Shown here piece after piece: positions 24,698-37,356 of a stretch of 59,273 bases of DNA. Location of the stretch: the NCBI GenBank assembly GCA_015039315.1, contig WIDE01000080.1, forward strand, positions 93,843 through 153,115, in the 5' to 3' direction. A program made the translations under genes and the position numbers. The stretch is from Clavulina sp. PMI_390 (lineage: Eukaryota > Basidiomycota > Agaricomycetes > Cantharellales > Hydnaceae). Each line of letters begins with the position of its first letter. Position 1 is the stretch's first letter. The notes below the pieces were generated by a model. It was not told the DNA's origin. It worked only from the letters and a program-made list of their open reading frames with translations, and did no database searches.

Positions 24698-24924
24698 ATG
24701 AGAAAGCCCGTAAGGCCCGTCGTAGCTCACGAATGCCCTCTACATCTTGGAAATTCACCAAGAAAGCAGCCTTGAATGCTGTTGGCCCTGTAACATTACT
24801 TCATCTGCCTGTACTGTACCCGTTGCAATACCATCTCCGGTTGTCCTCCTTCGATGGGCGTCCATACAGAATCGAGTGAATAGTGCTGCCGAACATTGTT
24901 CAACCATTACCTCGATCGCTCCTA

Positions 24925-26194
24925 ATGTTTGCCAACCTATCAGAGGAAGATAAGGAGGCGTTCTTTGCTTTGCTCGATGAGTAGGATCACATCTTGCTTC
25001 AAACTCATCCCATAACCCAATCCTTGATCCGGAAGGTACTTTGAGTCTCGGCCTCATCTCTTAGCTGGGGCAACCACGCCTGCCGATGCAGCAGCTCCAG
25101 CGGTGGCGGCACTTCAGACTGCGGTGAAGAACAACCCACAAGCTGCAGCTAACTTGATGACCGCTGGAGCGCGTAATCTGAACAAGTGGAATGCGAACCA
25201 ACGAGCAGTCAGTATCCTTCGATCTCAGTGCTTTGTTCCTTGCCAAGCTCAATGCGCTTGGCACTGCCATATGGCTTGACTTTTTCACTTGTATCACGCG
25301 CGTCAACATCCTCGGATCATGAATACATAGAGTGATGCATCGCCTTCATCTGAAACTCCCGCCGATGATAAACCGTCTCCTGCGTTTGGTCGAGTGGCCG
25401 CTGCTGCGGCAAACCTGGCCTCCAAAGGTGCAACGCCTTTTGGATCATCGCCGTCCCCGTCATCATCCCCGGCTCCTCCTGTTCCCAGAGCGGCGACTAG
25501 ACCAGGAGGCGCACCACCTCCGCCTCCAACTCGACGTACGCCTTCTAGTGCTTCCCAGGAATCTCCTACCCCACCGCGTCCGCTTAATGCTGGCCTCGTT
25601 ACCACAAAGGTGATCCTTACTTATCTAACACCTTTCTGACCGCTAATCATCGTCTTACTTGCCAGAAAATGGGCGATGTGAATACGTCTTCGGTAGGTGC
25701 TGCATTCGGCTCCCTTATGCCGAAGAAGGCACCACCTCCCCCACCACCAGCTCCTGCCGCACTTCCAGCCTCGCGCGCACCACGATCATCGTTTGCACCT
25801 CCACCTACCCGAGCGGCTCCTGTCACTCGTGCACCCACACCGCCTCCCGAGCCAGAGGAAGAACCAGAGCCCGAACCTGAGGAGTGGGTAAAAGCACTAT
25901 ACGATCACCAAGGCGAAGTACGTTGCCATTTCATCACCCCAGTACTTGAAAGTTCGACTGCTGATGTTATTTCAACCAAAAACTTAGGATTCGGGCGATC
26001 TACCATTTCAGGAGGGAGCACGCATCAAGGTCAGGGAACGAAAAATCCGTTTAGATAGCTCGCATGCACAACGATCGATAACGATTCTATCCTTTTAGGT
26101 CATTGAGCATAACTCGCCTGATTGGTGGACAGGTGAACTTAACGGGAGACAAGGCTTATTCCCAAGCTCCTACGTCGAAATCATGCATGTGTAA
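24925..26194 (+). CDS. SH3-domain adaptor with proline-rich linker
   Basis: Six exons: 24925-24980, 25036-25207, 25331-25609, 25666-25917, 25988-26029 and 26099-26194. They add up to 298 residues with every junction in frame. The N-terminus, FANLSEEDKEAFFALLDEYF then ESRPHLL, forms a short conserved helix pair. The middle (residues ~75-235) is Ala/Pro-rich with poly-proline runs (PPPPPTRR, PPPPPPAP), which are likely SH3 or WW targets. The last ~55 residues are a complete SH3 domain: ALYDHQGEDSGDLPF, then IEHNSPDWWTGELNGRQGLFP and SSYVEIM, with the WW and ALYDY-type motifs present. A role in actin or endocytic scaffolding is typical of such small fungal SH3 proteins but is inferred. It sits between TPR-A and TPR-B and shows no relation to them. 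Confidence 0.9.
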
Positions 26195-27443
26195 TATGCT
26201 GTTCTTACTGACTTGATATCAGATGCTCATGTTATCGCGTGAGATGGTCGCACATTCGGTTTTGTGTTCACCTCTATTTCGTTTCGATATTAGTGGACCA
26301 TGAACAGGGTTTGTATTTGGTTAAATTTGGGTGCCCGTCGAAACTCTCTTCTTTCCTCCCACCACACAGCAGTCCGAAGGCCGCGTTGCTCGTCACGTGC
26401 AACGTTGGCCATTTTTGTGGCCCATCACACGTACTTACGAGCGGGCTAAGGCCTGAGTGTTCTAGTTCCCATACGCGTCGCTCCTATGGAGCCATCAGTG
26501 GCTGCGACTGCTCGGCCAACAACGCCTCATGCAATGTTTTGGTCGAGTTATGTGTGCTCCCCACTCTAAAGGGGTCCGACTGTGATCAACCGCTGCAACA
26601 TCAGAAATTCGGAGACTGGCCCTCGTCTTCGTCATGACACGCCCCGGAGATGTAAGGTGTCATCGATGTGATTAGGGCGGACGAGGGTGTGGCAAGTCAC
26701 GGTGGCTGGCCTTCAAAGGTCAACTTCCTCCATTTTACGCCCTGGCTACGGAGCATTGTACGTCGTTGCGTTGCGCTGGCTCACATCTATCACGCCTTGA
26801 TGCTTCGGCACAGCGGGCTGGCCACCCATTATGCTGCGCGCTGTACCCTCTTTTGGATTATGGTTTGCTTCCGCGTTTTCCTGTCACCTATGTTTCATTA
26901 CGAGCCCTGAACGCGATCTGTGAGGCTCTAACAAGCTTCGTCAGGCTTTCCATGCTCACTGCTTGACGATCGACGCATTTGCGCGCGTTTTAGTGCACTA
27001 TGCCAAACACAACCTTTTATATCATATCGGTGCTGTGTAACTCATAACGATTACTCTCAGTCTTTGCGTTGAAATATTTCAATTGAGAGCTTCATACGCT
27101 TCCCTTGTCCTCTTTCCGATGGCTGCTCATCTAATCACCGCCGGGTGCTTTGGGGCTGCTGTAACTTGAATGATCTAGCGACCAATTCGTGCGCGTCCAC
27201 ATATTCTGACACTCATACTACTACAACAGTTGCTATGACTAGAAATCTCAGAGTTTGGAGAGAGCGGGAAATACTAAGTGTGTTCAGAGTGGAATTGAAT
27301 AGTCCTGAAACGTAAATATAAAATTGGTGGGCGCTCAATGAGTGATCTATTCCGAAAGAAAATACATTGCTTACGTAGGAGTACCTGGGATGCACTCAGG
27401 ACCGAGTTAGCTAAGCCTGATATTGAGTCGGATGTTCCACGCG
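26195..27443. other. Intergenic region, nothing recognised
   Basis: 1.25 kb between the SH3 gene and the 3' end of TPR-B. Open frames here (for example 26239-26637 plus) show no domain or codon pattern I trust. Confidence 0.5.
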
Positions 27444-30400
27444 CTAACATGTACAACATGCCGCTATAATCACAGTTATGTTCGTGATCCATAGTAGAGC
27501 CATGGTCATGATTGTTTTCCATCGTTGATGGTACCCTCCGTGTTTTAACTCGCTTCGCATTCTGATAAAGGCAGAATGGGAGTCTCCTCGTATTGACCCT
27601 TGCTCTCGTGTAGTTTCGAGCGCCTTACGCTTGACTGTTTTGTTGATCTCTAGATCAATGGTATGAAAGAGACCAGATGCTTCAAACATAGCAGCTGTGG
27701 CGTCAGTGTTCGATTTATTCATGGTAGCAATTATTGCCAGCCACACAAGGGCTTGCTTGAGTGCACTGTTGGCCTTAGCCTCCCCTGCACCTTTGCTGTC
27801 CTTGAGGGCCATTTCAGATCTTGCCTTAATCAAGGAGGCTAAACGAGTAAATATGACATACTCCCGCGCAGAGTCAAGGGCATTTGACGAGTCGCCTTTT
27901 CCCGTGAAAATCAACGCTGTGTAGAAGTGCAAGTTAGCATGCGTGTAACTGTCGTCCACAGACATGTCCTTCAAAACAGCACTCTTCACTAGTTCAAAAT
28001 AATCATCCTGGATTATCCGGTGCTTTTTTTGTTCTTCGAGGGCAAAAAGCACGCCCGACGGAGAAGAGAACGGATCAAACGATGGCCAGTCACCATAATC
28101 ACCTTCCTCATAAAGAGCTTGAAAGTCTCCCAAGGCGGAATAGACAGAAACATCAGCCTTCTGAACGAGCTTTACATCCTTGTAGTATTGTGAGACCTCG
28201 AGTGCTCGCTGCGAAAGAGCGATTTCAGCGACAAGCATGCCGACGTCAGCCAAATTACGGAGGATTGTAAGGTACTCGTCTCGCTTAGTGTCACTTATAG
28301 GTCTCCCTAGCGCATCGAGAGCTTTGATTTGTATCAGAAGGATAGTAGATCGCACCTCGGGCCTATTGGGGAGCCCAGTGTCGAACAATTCTTCTGCTGT
28401 GCCTATAACCTGCTCGAAAGCTTCGCTAGCAGACTCTGCATGCAATCGAAGGAGGAGTGCTTCCGTTAAGTTTTCAGTGTCTCCAAGCTGACGAGAGATC
28501 GTGGCCACTTCAGTTGCCAGAGAAATTGACTTTGTCAAGTCCCCTAAGCGGAACATAAGCTCGCTATGGTGCTGTAGAGCGGATCGGAGGTTTTCAATGA
28601 TGAGGGCGGATGAGAGTGGGGAGTCGCGCCGGAGGCGGAGGCGATTGATGTATTCTTCAGCCCATAGTTTTGCTTCTTCGAGGCGATCGATTCTTGTCAA
28701 TATCGCTACGCGTGCGTCGATAATATTGATGAGCTCTAAAAAGCGCTCTTCAAGGACATCTGTCTCGGCGTCTACCACCGGGCGCAAGATCTCAGCTGCT
28801 CGACAAAGCCCATCCAACGCTTCATTGGGGCGCTCCAGGTCGTCGAGTAGGCCTGCACGATTTGAATGAGCTCTCCACAGCTTCGTTGAGATATCCTGAT
28901 TTTCAGGCATCAAAATATGAGCAGATTCAAGAAGAGGGATTGCTCCTTCAATGTCTTCCAATCCATGCTGCACATCGCCGGACTCCAGGAGGTACATTGA
29001 GCGATATAGCAGCCACATACCGTATATAGCACTGGAATAGACCTCATTAGCCGCGGGGGTTTGCAGTTCGATTGCTGCCGTGATATCCTGGATGGCAGAA
29101 TTCACATCACCAAGGCGATACAGCGTCCCGGAATGGACTGACAATGATATTGCCAGCAGAGGCATATTTTTGGGATCGGCTTTACACAATTGGACTGCTT
29201 CTTTTGAAGCCTTGACTGAAGTTGCATGCTCTTTGGCAGACGCTGCGCACGTGGCTAGTTCGATGAGGGCCTGAGCCAAGAGGTTGTCACCGTCCTCACC
29301 TCGCGCCGAAATGTCGCGATAAAGAGACACGATTTCCTCACGAACAGAGGTTGCTTCTTTGTGACGACCAAGAGAAATTAGTGTTGTGGCCAACATATGA
29401 AGCGATTCAGTTTGCCTCTGGAGCCGTGAAGAGAAGCTTTCAAAACGACAATACAGGGGGTGAACCTGGAAGTCTGCATTTCCCCTGAATATTAGGATCG
29501 CGTCTCCAAGCCGCCCCACTTGTTGGTAACACAAGCCCAAAAGATGAAGGCGGCCAGTCGGATACGGGAGTTCATAGGTATCCAAGGATTCTTCCAGCAC
29601 GAGAGTTGCCTCTTCAAAACGACCAGCCATGTGGAGAGCCTCCCCCAAGTAAAGGAGGGCCGTGGCGAGCTCAATTTTTCGAAGGTCGGTGTTCATGCGG
29701 ACGCTTCGAAACAGCTTCACGGCATGTTGAGCGCTCTCAAGAGCTTCAGGGATGTCCTTCTGCGTCTGTGAAAGAACATGTGATCTTTTTGCAATCATAC
29801 CCGCCATGAGCACTGTGCGCTCCTCAGGATCGATTGCCATCATCATAAGCGATTCTTGCAAGGGGTCAAACACTGTGGCGGATTCTGGAAGAGAATGGTC
29901 CCGCTCTATCATCAGGGCAAGAAGATTACGATGGTCAAGACTTGATGCTTTCATGTCTGCCAACTCTGATCCTCCAAAATGCTCCTTCTTGAGGCTCCGC
30001 TGAATGTCCTCAAGAGAGACTTCAGTGCCTTTCCACATGCCAGCAGCCGGAATTTTAGCGGCATGGCACCATTGAAGGATATTGAAAAGGCATCTGCGGG
30101 CATACCAGCGACAGTTAGTGGTGAATAGCTGGTATTGTTCACGAGCGCCATGCGTCATCTGGAATCCATTGAGCGCGAGCGTGAAAAATATGGGGACTGT
30201 AGTTGGAGCAACAAGGATGACTTTAGCCAACTCATCAGCATTGGCCGAGAGCAAGTCTTTTGAGGCGGAGAATGAGATCGTGTCTAAGGCACCGGTGCCA
30301 CCGAGTACAGGTCCGAAAGATTGTAATCCGGTGATTGGTCCAGAGCTCCCATTTAGATTTTCAGCCCGGCGCTCTACCCTTAACCAGCTTGTTATCTGAT

Positions 30401-31466
30401 TGCCATCTTCGCCGAACCCAACGACAACAAATTCGTGGTAGAAAGGGGCCTTTTTGTTGCGGAAGAGGTAGATTTCTTGTATACGGCCAGCAGAGCTTTC
30501 GTTCGTGATAGCTTGAGTACGATACAGTACTAGGAGCTCAAGCACATCGCAGAATGGCGCCCCATGTATTGGTTGATGTATCAATTGGGCAGGCACTAGC
30601 CGTAGAATCTTATTCGTTTTCTGCAGCTGAATAATGGTCAATATAGGATTATGGAGTCAGTTTCCAACGGTACATACATCGATTGACGCGCAAGAATGAT
30701 CACTCTGCTCGCTTCCCAGCATCTGCTGAAAATCCTGATGCCAATCGTGCAAGAGCTAGAGCGGGGGTTGGCGCCAAGATGATTTGAAAGTAGAAATAGC
30801 AGCGTACCTCGGCATAAGAGCTCCATTGATAGAGTGGCTCAACGTCCCACTTTCCCAAAGTAACGGATTTCTGCAGCGTTTGAAGAATTCTATTTAAAAG
30901 CAACAGTGTGCATTCAATGTCACCCAACCGAGGTATATACAGGCTCACCTACGACATGAGAAGAGCACCCAAAATAGAGGAGGTCTCTGGTGCTTCACTT
31001 TGGTGTTCTCTCCAATCGTTTTATGAGCGTAGACGACTGAACTAACGACGGACAAACACGTACACATAGCGGCTGCCGAGTGTACAACAGAACGCTTAGC
31101 TTCAGCGGCGGGCAATAGATCTGTGGATTTCACGGCGGGAATTGAGATTTTGGATGGCCAGAACTGGGGTACCCTACTCGTTGGTCCTGGCGTAGGTTCC
31201 TGAGGAGAGCTAGAATCTTTGGAAGCGCTTTCTCCCTCGGTATTGGTCTGGAACAATGCAGGCTCAATGAAAGATAACGCTTCCAGAAGACATAGAATGA
31301 TCTCCACAATGTTGACCGCAATCGTCTCTAAGGGGTCAGGCTCGACCTCGCCTTCGGTATCTCTGGCTAAGATAGCCAAGAGGGGTTCAAGATAAAATGA
31401 GCGACACAACTCGGAAAGCTCAGCCGTGAGTTCCAGATGGACATCTCTCAGCTTTGAGGTGAACAT
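27444..31466 (-). CDS. TPR-B: family member with divergent N-terminus and hydrophobic C-terminus
   Basis: Exons read as 31466-30949, 30889-30808, 30725-30678 (least certain) and 30626-27444. Phases fit and give about 1276 residues. The N-terminal module ends PPLFWVLFSCRR (SGHR in the others) at the same phase-2 intron. Exon 3 is short and lacks the KHGL-DDQ segment. FYHEFVVVGFG and YQLFTTNCRWYARR keep the His and Cys. The TPR region is intact (AGRFEEATLVLEES, LGRHKEATSVREE). The C-terminus differs from the family: after VKRKALE it runs into a Lys/Arg-containing tail and ends in a hydrophobic stretch, ALLWITNITVIIAACCTC, which could be a tail anchor or read-through into former non-coding DNA. 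It is one of the most diverged copies, with F. Confidence 0.82.
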
Positions 31467-31559
31467 ATGGACGTTAGGGGGTTAGGAGCGGCCAGGGAGA
31501 CACGCTGTGCATGCGAGCATGGATGGTTGCATTCAAGGTGAAATATGCCGCGGAGAGAT

Positions 31560-31569
31560 GAACATGTTC
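31560..31569. promoter_or_regulatory. Palindrome GAACATGTTC upstream of TPR-B
   Basis: Exact copy of the family palindrome, 93 bp before the TPR-B start (minus strand). It is the closest of the six to its start codon. Confidence 0.7.
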
Positions 31570-31950
31570 GAAATCCTAGCACCAGCCGGTATGCCGCGTA
31601 GCAGGTTGGTTAATTCTGATTACGCGAACACTGGGCGTTCAAGCCTTGTCCTTGACACTTCATAACTCAATAAGACAGTCTCCCTAGCGGGATGCCCCGT
31701 CGCGACCAGTCCAGTCATGTGAGCCTTGCTAGTGGGGTTTAGTGGGTGCGAGTCCCACACTGTCATGTCACAACTTTCTGGCATTTCGTAGAAACCCTAA
31801 CGGCCGAGCACACAACTTCACCCAAAGCCTGCCGAACTAAGTACAATCTCCTGAACCCCCACCTCATTCAGCGTGCATTTACCTTCCTCTCGTAGCTAGA
31901 CAGTGTGTCATAAGCCAATAGGCTCAGCGACGCACGTTAAATATAATCTC

Positions 31951-31974
31951 ATCATCATCATCATCATCATCATC
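31951..31974. repeat. (ATC)8 microsatellite
   Basis: Eight perfect ATC units in the spacer between TPR-C and TPR-B. A shorter CATCATCATCA expansion also marks one arm of the TPR-E duplication. Confidence 0.9.
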
Positions 31975-32428
31975 TGGCATTTCGTGCATAAAGCATTTCC
32001 TCAGTAAGGCACATCTCGAATTGAGGGGCGCAGTGCACCTACCGTACAGGAAACGCTGAAAGAGAGCGTTCCGGCGGGAAAAAAAAATTGCTCGGACCGA
32101 GACCACTGGTCCGGTGGTTGTCCGGTCCTCGTCCCGGACGCAGGGCGTGAAGGAGATGACTGCCAAGTTACACATCGCCATACATCCTATCTTCCTATAA
32201 TTGACACTAATCTTCGCGACTGTAATATTAAGTACCAACTGGGATGAAATTCAAGGGGAGTCATATGATGGAATACAAGGAGAATATTGATCGTGTTGAG
32301 GTCTAAAGTGGAGTACACACTACTGCATAATTGAATCCCTCTTCCTCTACAGAAGCGATGGAAAGGTCACTGATGAGATGCAGGGTCTCGGGCGGGTTGG
32401 TATTTGGATGGATGTAGCGCTCAGCAAA

Positions 32429-35400
32429 TCACGTCAAGCCAGGCTGATTCTCCTCCGTTCTATCTTGGAGCGCGTTCTGCATCACGACTTCATCGATATC
32501 CGAGTCAACATTGTTCGAGAGCTTGGATGCTTCTAACATTGCGGTCACAGCGTCGATCCGTGAGTTGTTCATAGTGGCAATCATTCGTAGCGCGATGAGG
32601 GCCTCCTCAAGGACACCTTTAGGTTTGGCGTCGCCGTTGCCACTCTCTTCGCCCGTCTCGCTTTTGTTTGCCGTCTTGTATCCTGGGTCAATTGAGCAAG
32701 CTAAACGAGTCAGCACGACATATTGCCGTGCGGAATCAAGGGCATCTGAGGATTTGCCCTTCACCGTCAGCGTGAGGGCTTCGCGATAGTGCCGGTCAGC
32801 TTGCTCCAATATGTCAATCGCGGACATGTCCTCTAGAACGATCTTGAGTAGCTCGAGCTCTTTATCGAGCACATGTTGAGCTTTGCTTGGCTCGTTTAAA
32901 GAGAAGAGTATGCTGGCCTTTCGAGCGAGGGTCTGGCAATATGCCAAACCATCATCATCCGCTTCTGCATACAAACCCTGATAGTTTTCCAAGGCGTCGT
33001 CAACAGAAACAAGAGCCTGAGAAAAGAGCCTCGCCTCTTGGTAGTATTCCGAAAGCTTGCCCAAGCGAAGGGCGAGAGAGCCTCTGGCTTCAGAGGTGCC
33101 CATATCATTAACCTCACGGAACAGTGCAACAGACTCCTCTTGCTTCTCAGCAGCATCTGCATGCCTCCCAACCTCATTGAGCGCACGAGCATAGGATGTG
33201 AGAGTGTTAATGCGTATATCGAGCCTTTCGGGGAGCCGGTTTTCACATAAATCGCGGCAATTTTCTGCAGTGGTGATCGCACGCTCGGGATGTCCGATTA
33301 AAACCTCCTGAAGCAACCTATGAAGGAGTGCTTCGATTTGATGTTCAGTAACTCCTGTCTCCTGACAAATTTCAGCTGCTTCAGTTGTGAGAGATAGAGC
33401 TTCCTGCCTGTCCCCTAATTCAGCCATAAGCTTGCTGTGGCGCAGCAGGACCAAACGGAGTGCTTCAGTGATGAGCGTAGAGGAAATCGAGGACTCCCGT
33501 CGGAGACGTAGGCGATTGATGGATTCTTCTGCGCACACTCTCGCTTCGTTGAGGCAATCGAGCTCCCTTAAAGCTTGTACACATGCTTCAAGGGCTAAAA
33601 ATAGCTCCAGAAAGCGCTCTTCGGGGCCATCTGCCTCTATTTTCAACGCCACGCCCAGGATGTCGGCTGCTCGATGAAACGCATCCGCGGCCTCATCAGA
33701 GCTCTCGAGGCTTTCGAGCAAGTTTGCTCGAGTATAATGAAGGATCCACAGCTGTGACACAATATGGGGATTTTCAGGGAACACGCTGTTGGTAGATTCA
33801 TAAATCGAGGTTGCTGCTTCAATGTCTTCCAACCCATGCAGCACGTCGCCAGAATCAAGGAAGAATGTCGAACGCATGTTCAGCCATATACCATGTGCAA
33901 TGGTAGGGTTGCCACTAGCATTGAGGGGCTCGAGTTCAATTGCCGTTGTGATATCTTGTATAGCTGACTTCACGTCATCGAGACAGTACCGCACACGGGC
34001 ATTGAGTGCCAACGATATGGGCAGCAGACGTTCATTGCCGGTATTAGCTTTGCACAGTTGAAGTGCCTCTTTTGAAGCTTTGAGTGAAGTGGCGTACTCT
34101 TCGGCCGACATCGCGCAAGTGGCTAGGTTGATGAGAGCGATAATCAAAAGATCATCACCATCCTCATCCCTCGCTAGAAGGTCACGACGGATAGAGACAA
34201 CTTCCTCACGAACCGAGAGCGCTTCTTTCTCACGGCCAAGAGCTTCTAGCGTTTTGGCCAGTATAACGAGGGCATCAATTTGCTTCTCGCCTGAGTACGA
34301 CCAGCTCAGACTCTGTTCACGACGAGCGAGGAGGTTGGCAGATTCTCTGAATGCGATGATTGCTTCGCTTACTCGCCCAACTCGCTTGTAATTTAGGCCC
34401 AGCTCGTAAAGGCGGCCGTCAAATGATGCCGACGAGGGATTGAGTTCTAAGGATTCTTGGAGGAGTGGGATAGCTTCTTCAAAACGGCCATCCAAGTGTA
34501 GAGCACTCGCCAAGGCGTTGAGGGACCAGGCCAACTGATCGTTCCGATTGACGTTGTTCTCGGGTAGATCTCGCATCAACTTTACGGCGCGCCTAGCATC
34601 CTCGAGAGCCTGAGGGAGATCTTCACCAGAAACGACATGTGATCGCTTTGTGAGAAGATCAGCAATAAGAACGGGACGCTCATCAGGGTCAAGTGGTGCA
34701 GTTGCAAGCGAGTCAAGGAAGGGATCAAGCACCATCCGAGAAAGCGGGACAGAATTTTGTTGATCCGCTGTCAAAGCAAGGAGGTTGCGATGATCAAGAC
34801 CTTTGGCTCTGAGGTCGACTAGTTTGGACCCGCCAAAACGTTCCTTCTCCAGCTTGCCCTGGAGGTGCTCAAGCGTAGTCTCTGCGCCCTTCCACATGAA
34901 GGTCGCCGGGATCTGGGCAAACCTGCACCACTGGAGTATGTTGAGAAAGCCTCTCCGGGAGTACCAACGACAATTGGTTGTGAACAATTGATATTTGTCA
35001 TTAGAGTTGCTTGTGAACTGGACTTGAGTGATAATGGCCCCAATGAAGATCGGGTGCGTTGTTGGAGCCGTGAGGATTACTTTTGCCAGCTCGTTGGCAT
35101 TGACTGAGAGTGTAGCCTGGGTCGTCGAAAATGAGACTGTTTCCCGAGCTGTAACACCACCGGTCATTGGCCCAGAAGAATGCACTCCAGTGATGGGTCC
35201 CGAGCTCCCATGTTGCATCTGAGCCCCCCGCTCCAGCCTGATCCAACTTGTGATTTCATCACCATCGTTACGAAACCCAGCAACAAGGAATTCGTGATGG
35301 AATGGGGCCTTTTTACTCCGGAAGAGGTAAATTTCTTGCAGACGTCCCACAGATATTTGGTCAATTTCGAAAATATTGCTGATATACCAGGCTGCAAAGT

Positions 35401-36358
35401 CGCCCGCATCACAGAACGGTTCCCCAAGCTTAGGACGACGAATTATCGAAGGAGGCAACATGCGAAGCAGCTGGTTTGCATCCTGAGTTCGAGGAAGAAT
35501 GGGGATGAACCACTGGAGTCCAGGTTACATTAGGAACGCACCGAAGTCAACCCACTAGCATATTCGCTTATTTCCCTCGGGGAAAATTCCTGGTCGACTA
35601 GGAGAGAGTGCTCTTCAAGCAGTCGCTGCAGGAGGGGTTAACGAAGACAGCCCTGAACATAGAGGCAGGATCTCACCTTGGCATCAGATCGCCATTGCAG
35701 GAGCGGATGAGCGTCCCACGTTTCCAAAGGGGGTGGGGTTTCGTCACCTTCGACGAATTGCTTCAGCGTTTGCATGGCCCTATGCAGTTGAAGCCATGTT
35801 ATTATGTACTAGTGTAGCTGAAAAAGATGACTGGTCTTACCTATGACCCGAGAAGAGCAGCGAGGACAGGGGAGGCCGGTGGTGATTCTCTTTGGTAGCC
35901 ATTTCGAGAGAGATATGGGCAGCAACGGCGCGATTCACAATATATAGACAGGAGCCCACAATCCACCGCCACGCCTCGACCAGCTGTTTGTCTTCGGGAG
36001 CAGAAGGGTGCGATGCAGAGATAGATTTCTCCGAGGGCAGAGATGATTTGAATCGCCAGAAACGCCATACACCACAAGACGGATCTGATATCGAGTTTTG
36101 AGGGGAGGTGGAGCTCTCAGAGGCTCTGCTGACATCGGCGCTGGAGATTTTCGACTCAATGAGGGATAACGCATAGTGAAGGTCTGAACCGATCGTCAAC
36201 ATATCGTAAGCCATAGACTCAAATGGATCAAGCTCTTGTTCTTCTTCTATGTCTCCATCCAGTATAGTCGGCGGTGATTCAAGAGAAACTGGGCATGGCG
36301 GATCTGCGATACCTTCCGTTTCCGGCTGAGAATCCTGTGTTGGAGTTGAGCTAGACAT
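32429..36358 (-). CDS. TPR-C: TPR protein with His/Cys domain
   Basis: Exon 1 is 36358-35841 (start at MSSSTPTQ, matching the MSGSTLA start of D and E; an upstream in-frame Met at 36400 is possible). A phase-2 intron follows SGHR. Exon 2 lies near 35790-35690 (TLKQFVEGDETPPPLETWD), exon 3 near 35640-35560 (LLEEHSLLVDQ), and the long last exon ends at 32429. FHHEFLVAGFR and YQLFTTNCRWYSRR keep the His-Cys pair 108 residues apart. TPR units include DGRFEEAIPLLQESLEL and VGRVSEAIIAFRESA. The acidic tail ends DSDIDEVVMQNALQD, as in D, E and G. No disruption was seen, yet this is the only copy without the upstream palindrome. Confidence 0.88.
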
Positions 36359-37356
36359 ATTTAGTGGCGGAAAGGTAAGGCCTTGCACGATAAGGGCCAC
36401 GCTAAGTAGAGGAAGGGTTGTTCGTTATATGTCTATGAGATGCAATCGGAGTGGCACCAGTTTATATCCTCCGCCATGAGGCACCGCTTCGACTAGGCGC
36501 TTGCCGCCGGTACCGACCAATGCCATGACCTTGGGCTCGACAGTACTTGGTCAACCATACTTACTAAAGACGCGTTCTTTCTCAATTAAGGCTTGTGATC
36601 TGCTCGTCACGGGCAGTGCGAATCCTAGTGAGGCGTGACTAGCAGGCAGTAACGAGTCAGTGGTTTCGAGAGGCACATTTACCCTTGGTCAAGAGCCTCG
36701 GGATTCTTGATCTTTCGTGAGCTTCCCTAGTTTGGAATGTTTCAATAACAATGCTTTTTTCATAATGAAGCCAAGTGAATAATGGCAGATCACCCGTTGT
36801 TACTCTCTGGATTTCCTCCAATGTCAAGTAAATTCCCCATTACTCTAACCAACTCGCGTTATTCTGACAGAGTCGAAACACAGGCTCTCCGCGCACCTAA
36901 ACCGCGACTATAGGTAAAAAAAGAATACATGATGCTCCCCCTTCGCCTCCCAGCAAACGACCACATACTAACGACGGTATTGGTGCTCTTTCTGCAGTCT
37001 CCTCCAGCCTGCATCCATTGCTCTCATCATCAAGCTCTCTAGCATATCTTGCCAAGGCGGAATCCACCCCCCCGATCTCCCTCAACGATGCCGCTCCACT
37101 GTCATCCGTCGACTCCTCCGTTCTCCCTATCTCTTCATTCCACACAAAAAACTTTTACGGACGGCCGATTTACAGCGAAATATCATCAATCTACCAGACA
37201 GGTACGCTATCGATTGGCCGCAAAGTATATTTTGTATGAATAATGATTGCAATCCAGAACGAAATTTGGCGAGAGAACTATGATGGAAGATAGCAGAGCT
37301 AGTTCTAGCGTCTGATCGGTAAAATGTCGTACACCGTTGCAGAATTTAGCCCGTCT
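36359..37356. other. Intergenic TPR-D / TPR-C
   Basis: About 1 kb. No GAACATGTTC was found within several hundred bp of the TPR-C start. Small overlapping open frames near 36900-37240 on both strands have no recognisable domain. Confidence 0.5.

Larger units (their letters stand above)
31467..32428. other. Intergenic TPR-C / TPR-B
   Basis: About 960 bp holding the TPR-B promoter palindrome, an (ATC)8 microsatellite and the TPR-C 3' flank. A 104-codon minus frame (31924-32238) owes its acidic tail to the microsatellite and is not convincing. Confidence 0.5.

Noticed and set aside
26239..26637. 132-codon plus-strand frame after the SH3 gene
   Set aside because: Biased composition without domain or splice partners; it reads as intergenic DNA.
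30678..30826. Separate small minus-strand gene at 30638-30826
   Set aside because: It overlaps the likely TPR-B exon 3 and its introns; the frame is a by-product of them.
31680..31790. Possible tRNA (T-arm-like GTGGGTGCGAGTCCCAC)
   Set aside because: The B-box resemblance has a mismatch in the invariant TTC, and no A box, anticodon arm or acceptor stem could be paired.
31924..32238. 104-codon minus-strand frame with an eight-Asp tail
   Set aside because: The acidic tail is simply the translated (ATC)8 microsatellite and the rest has no domain.
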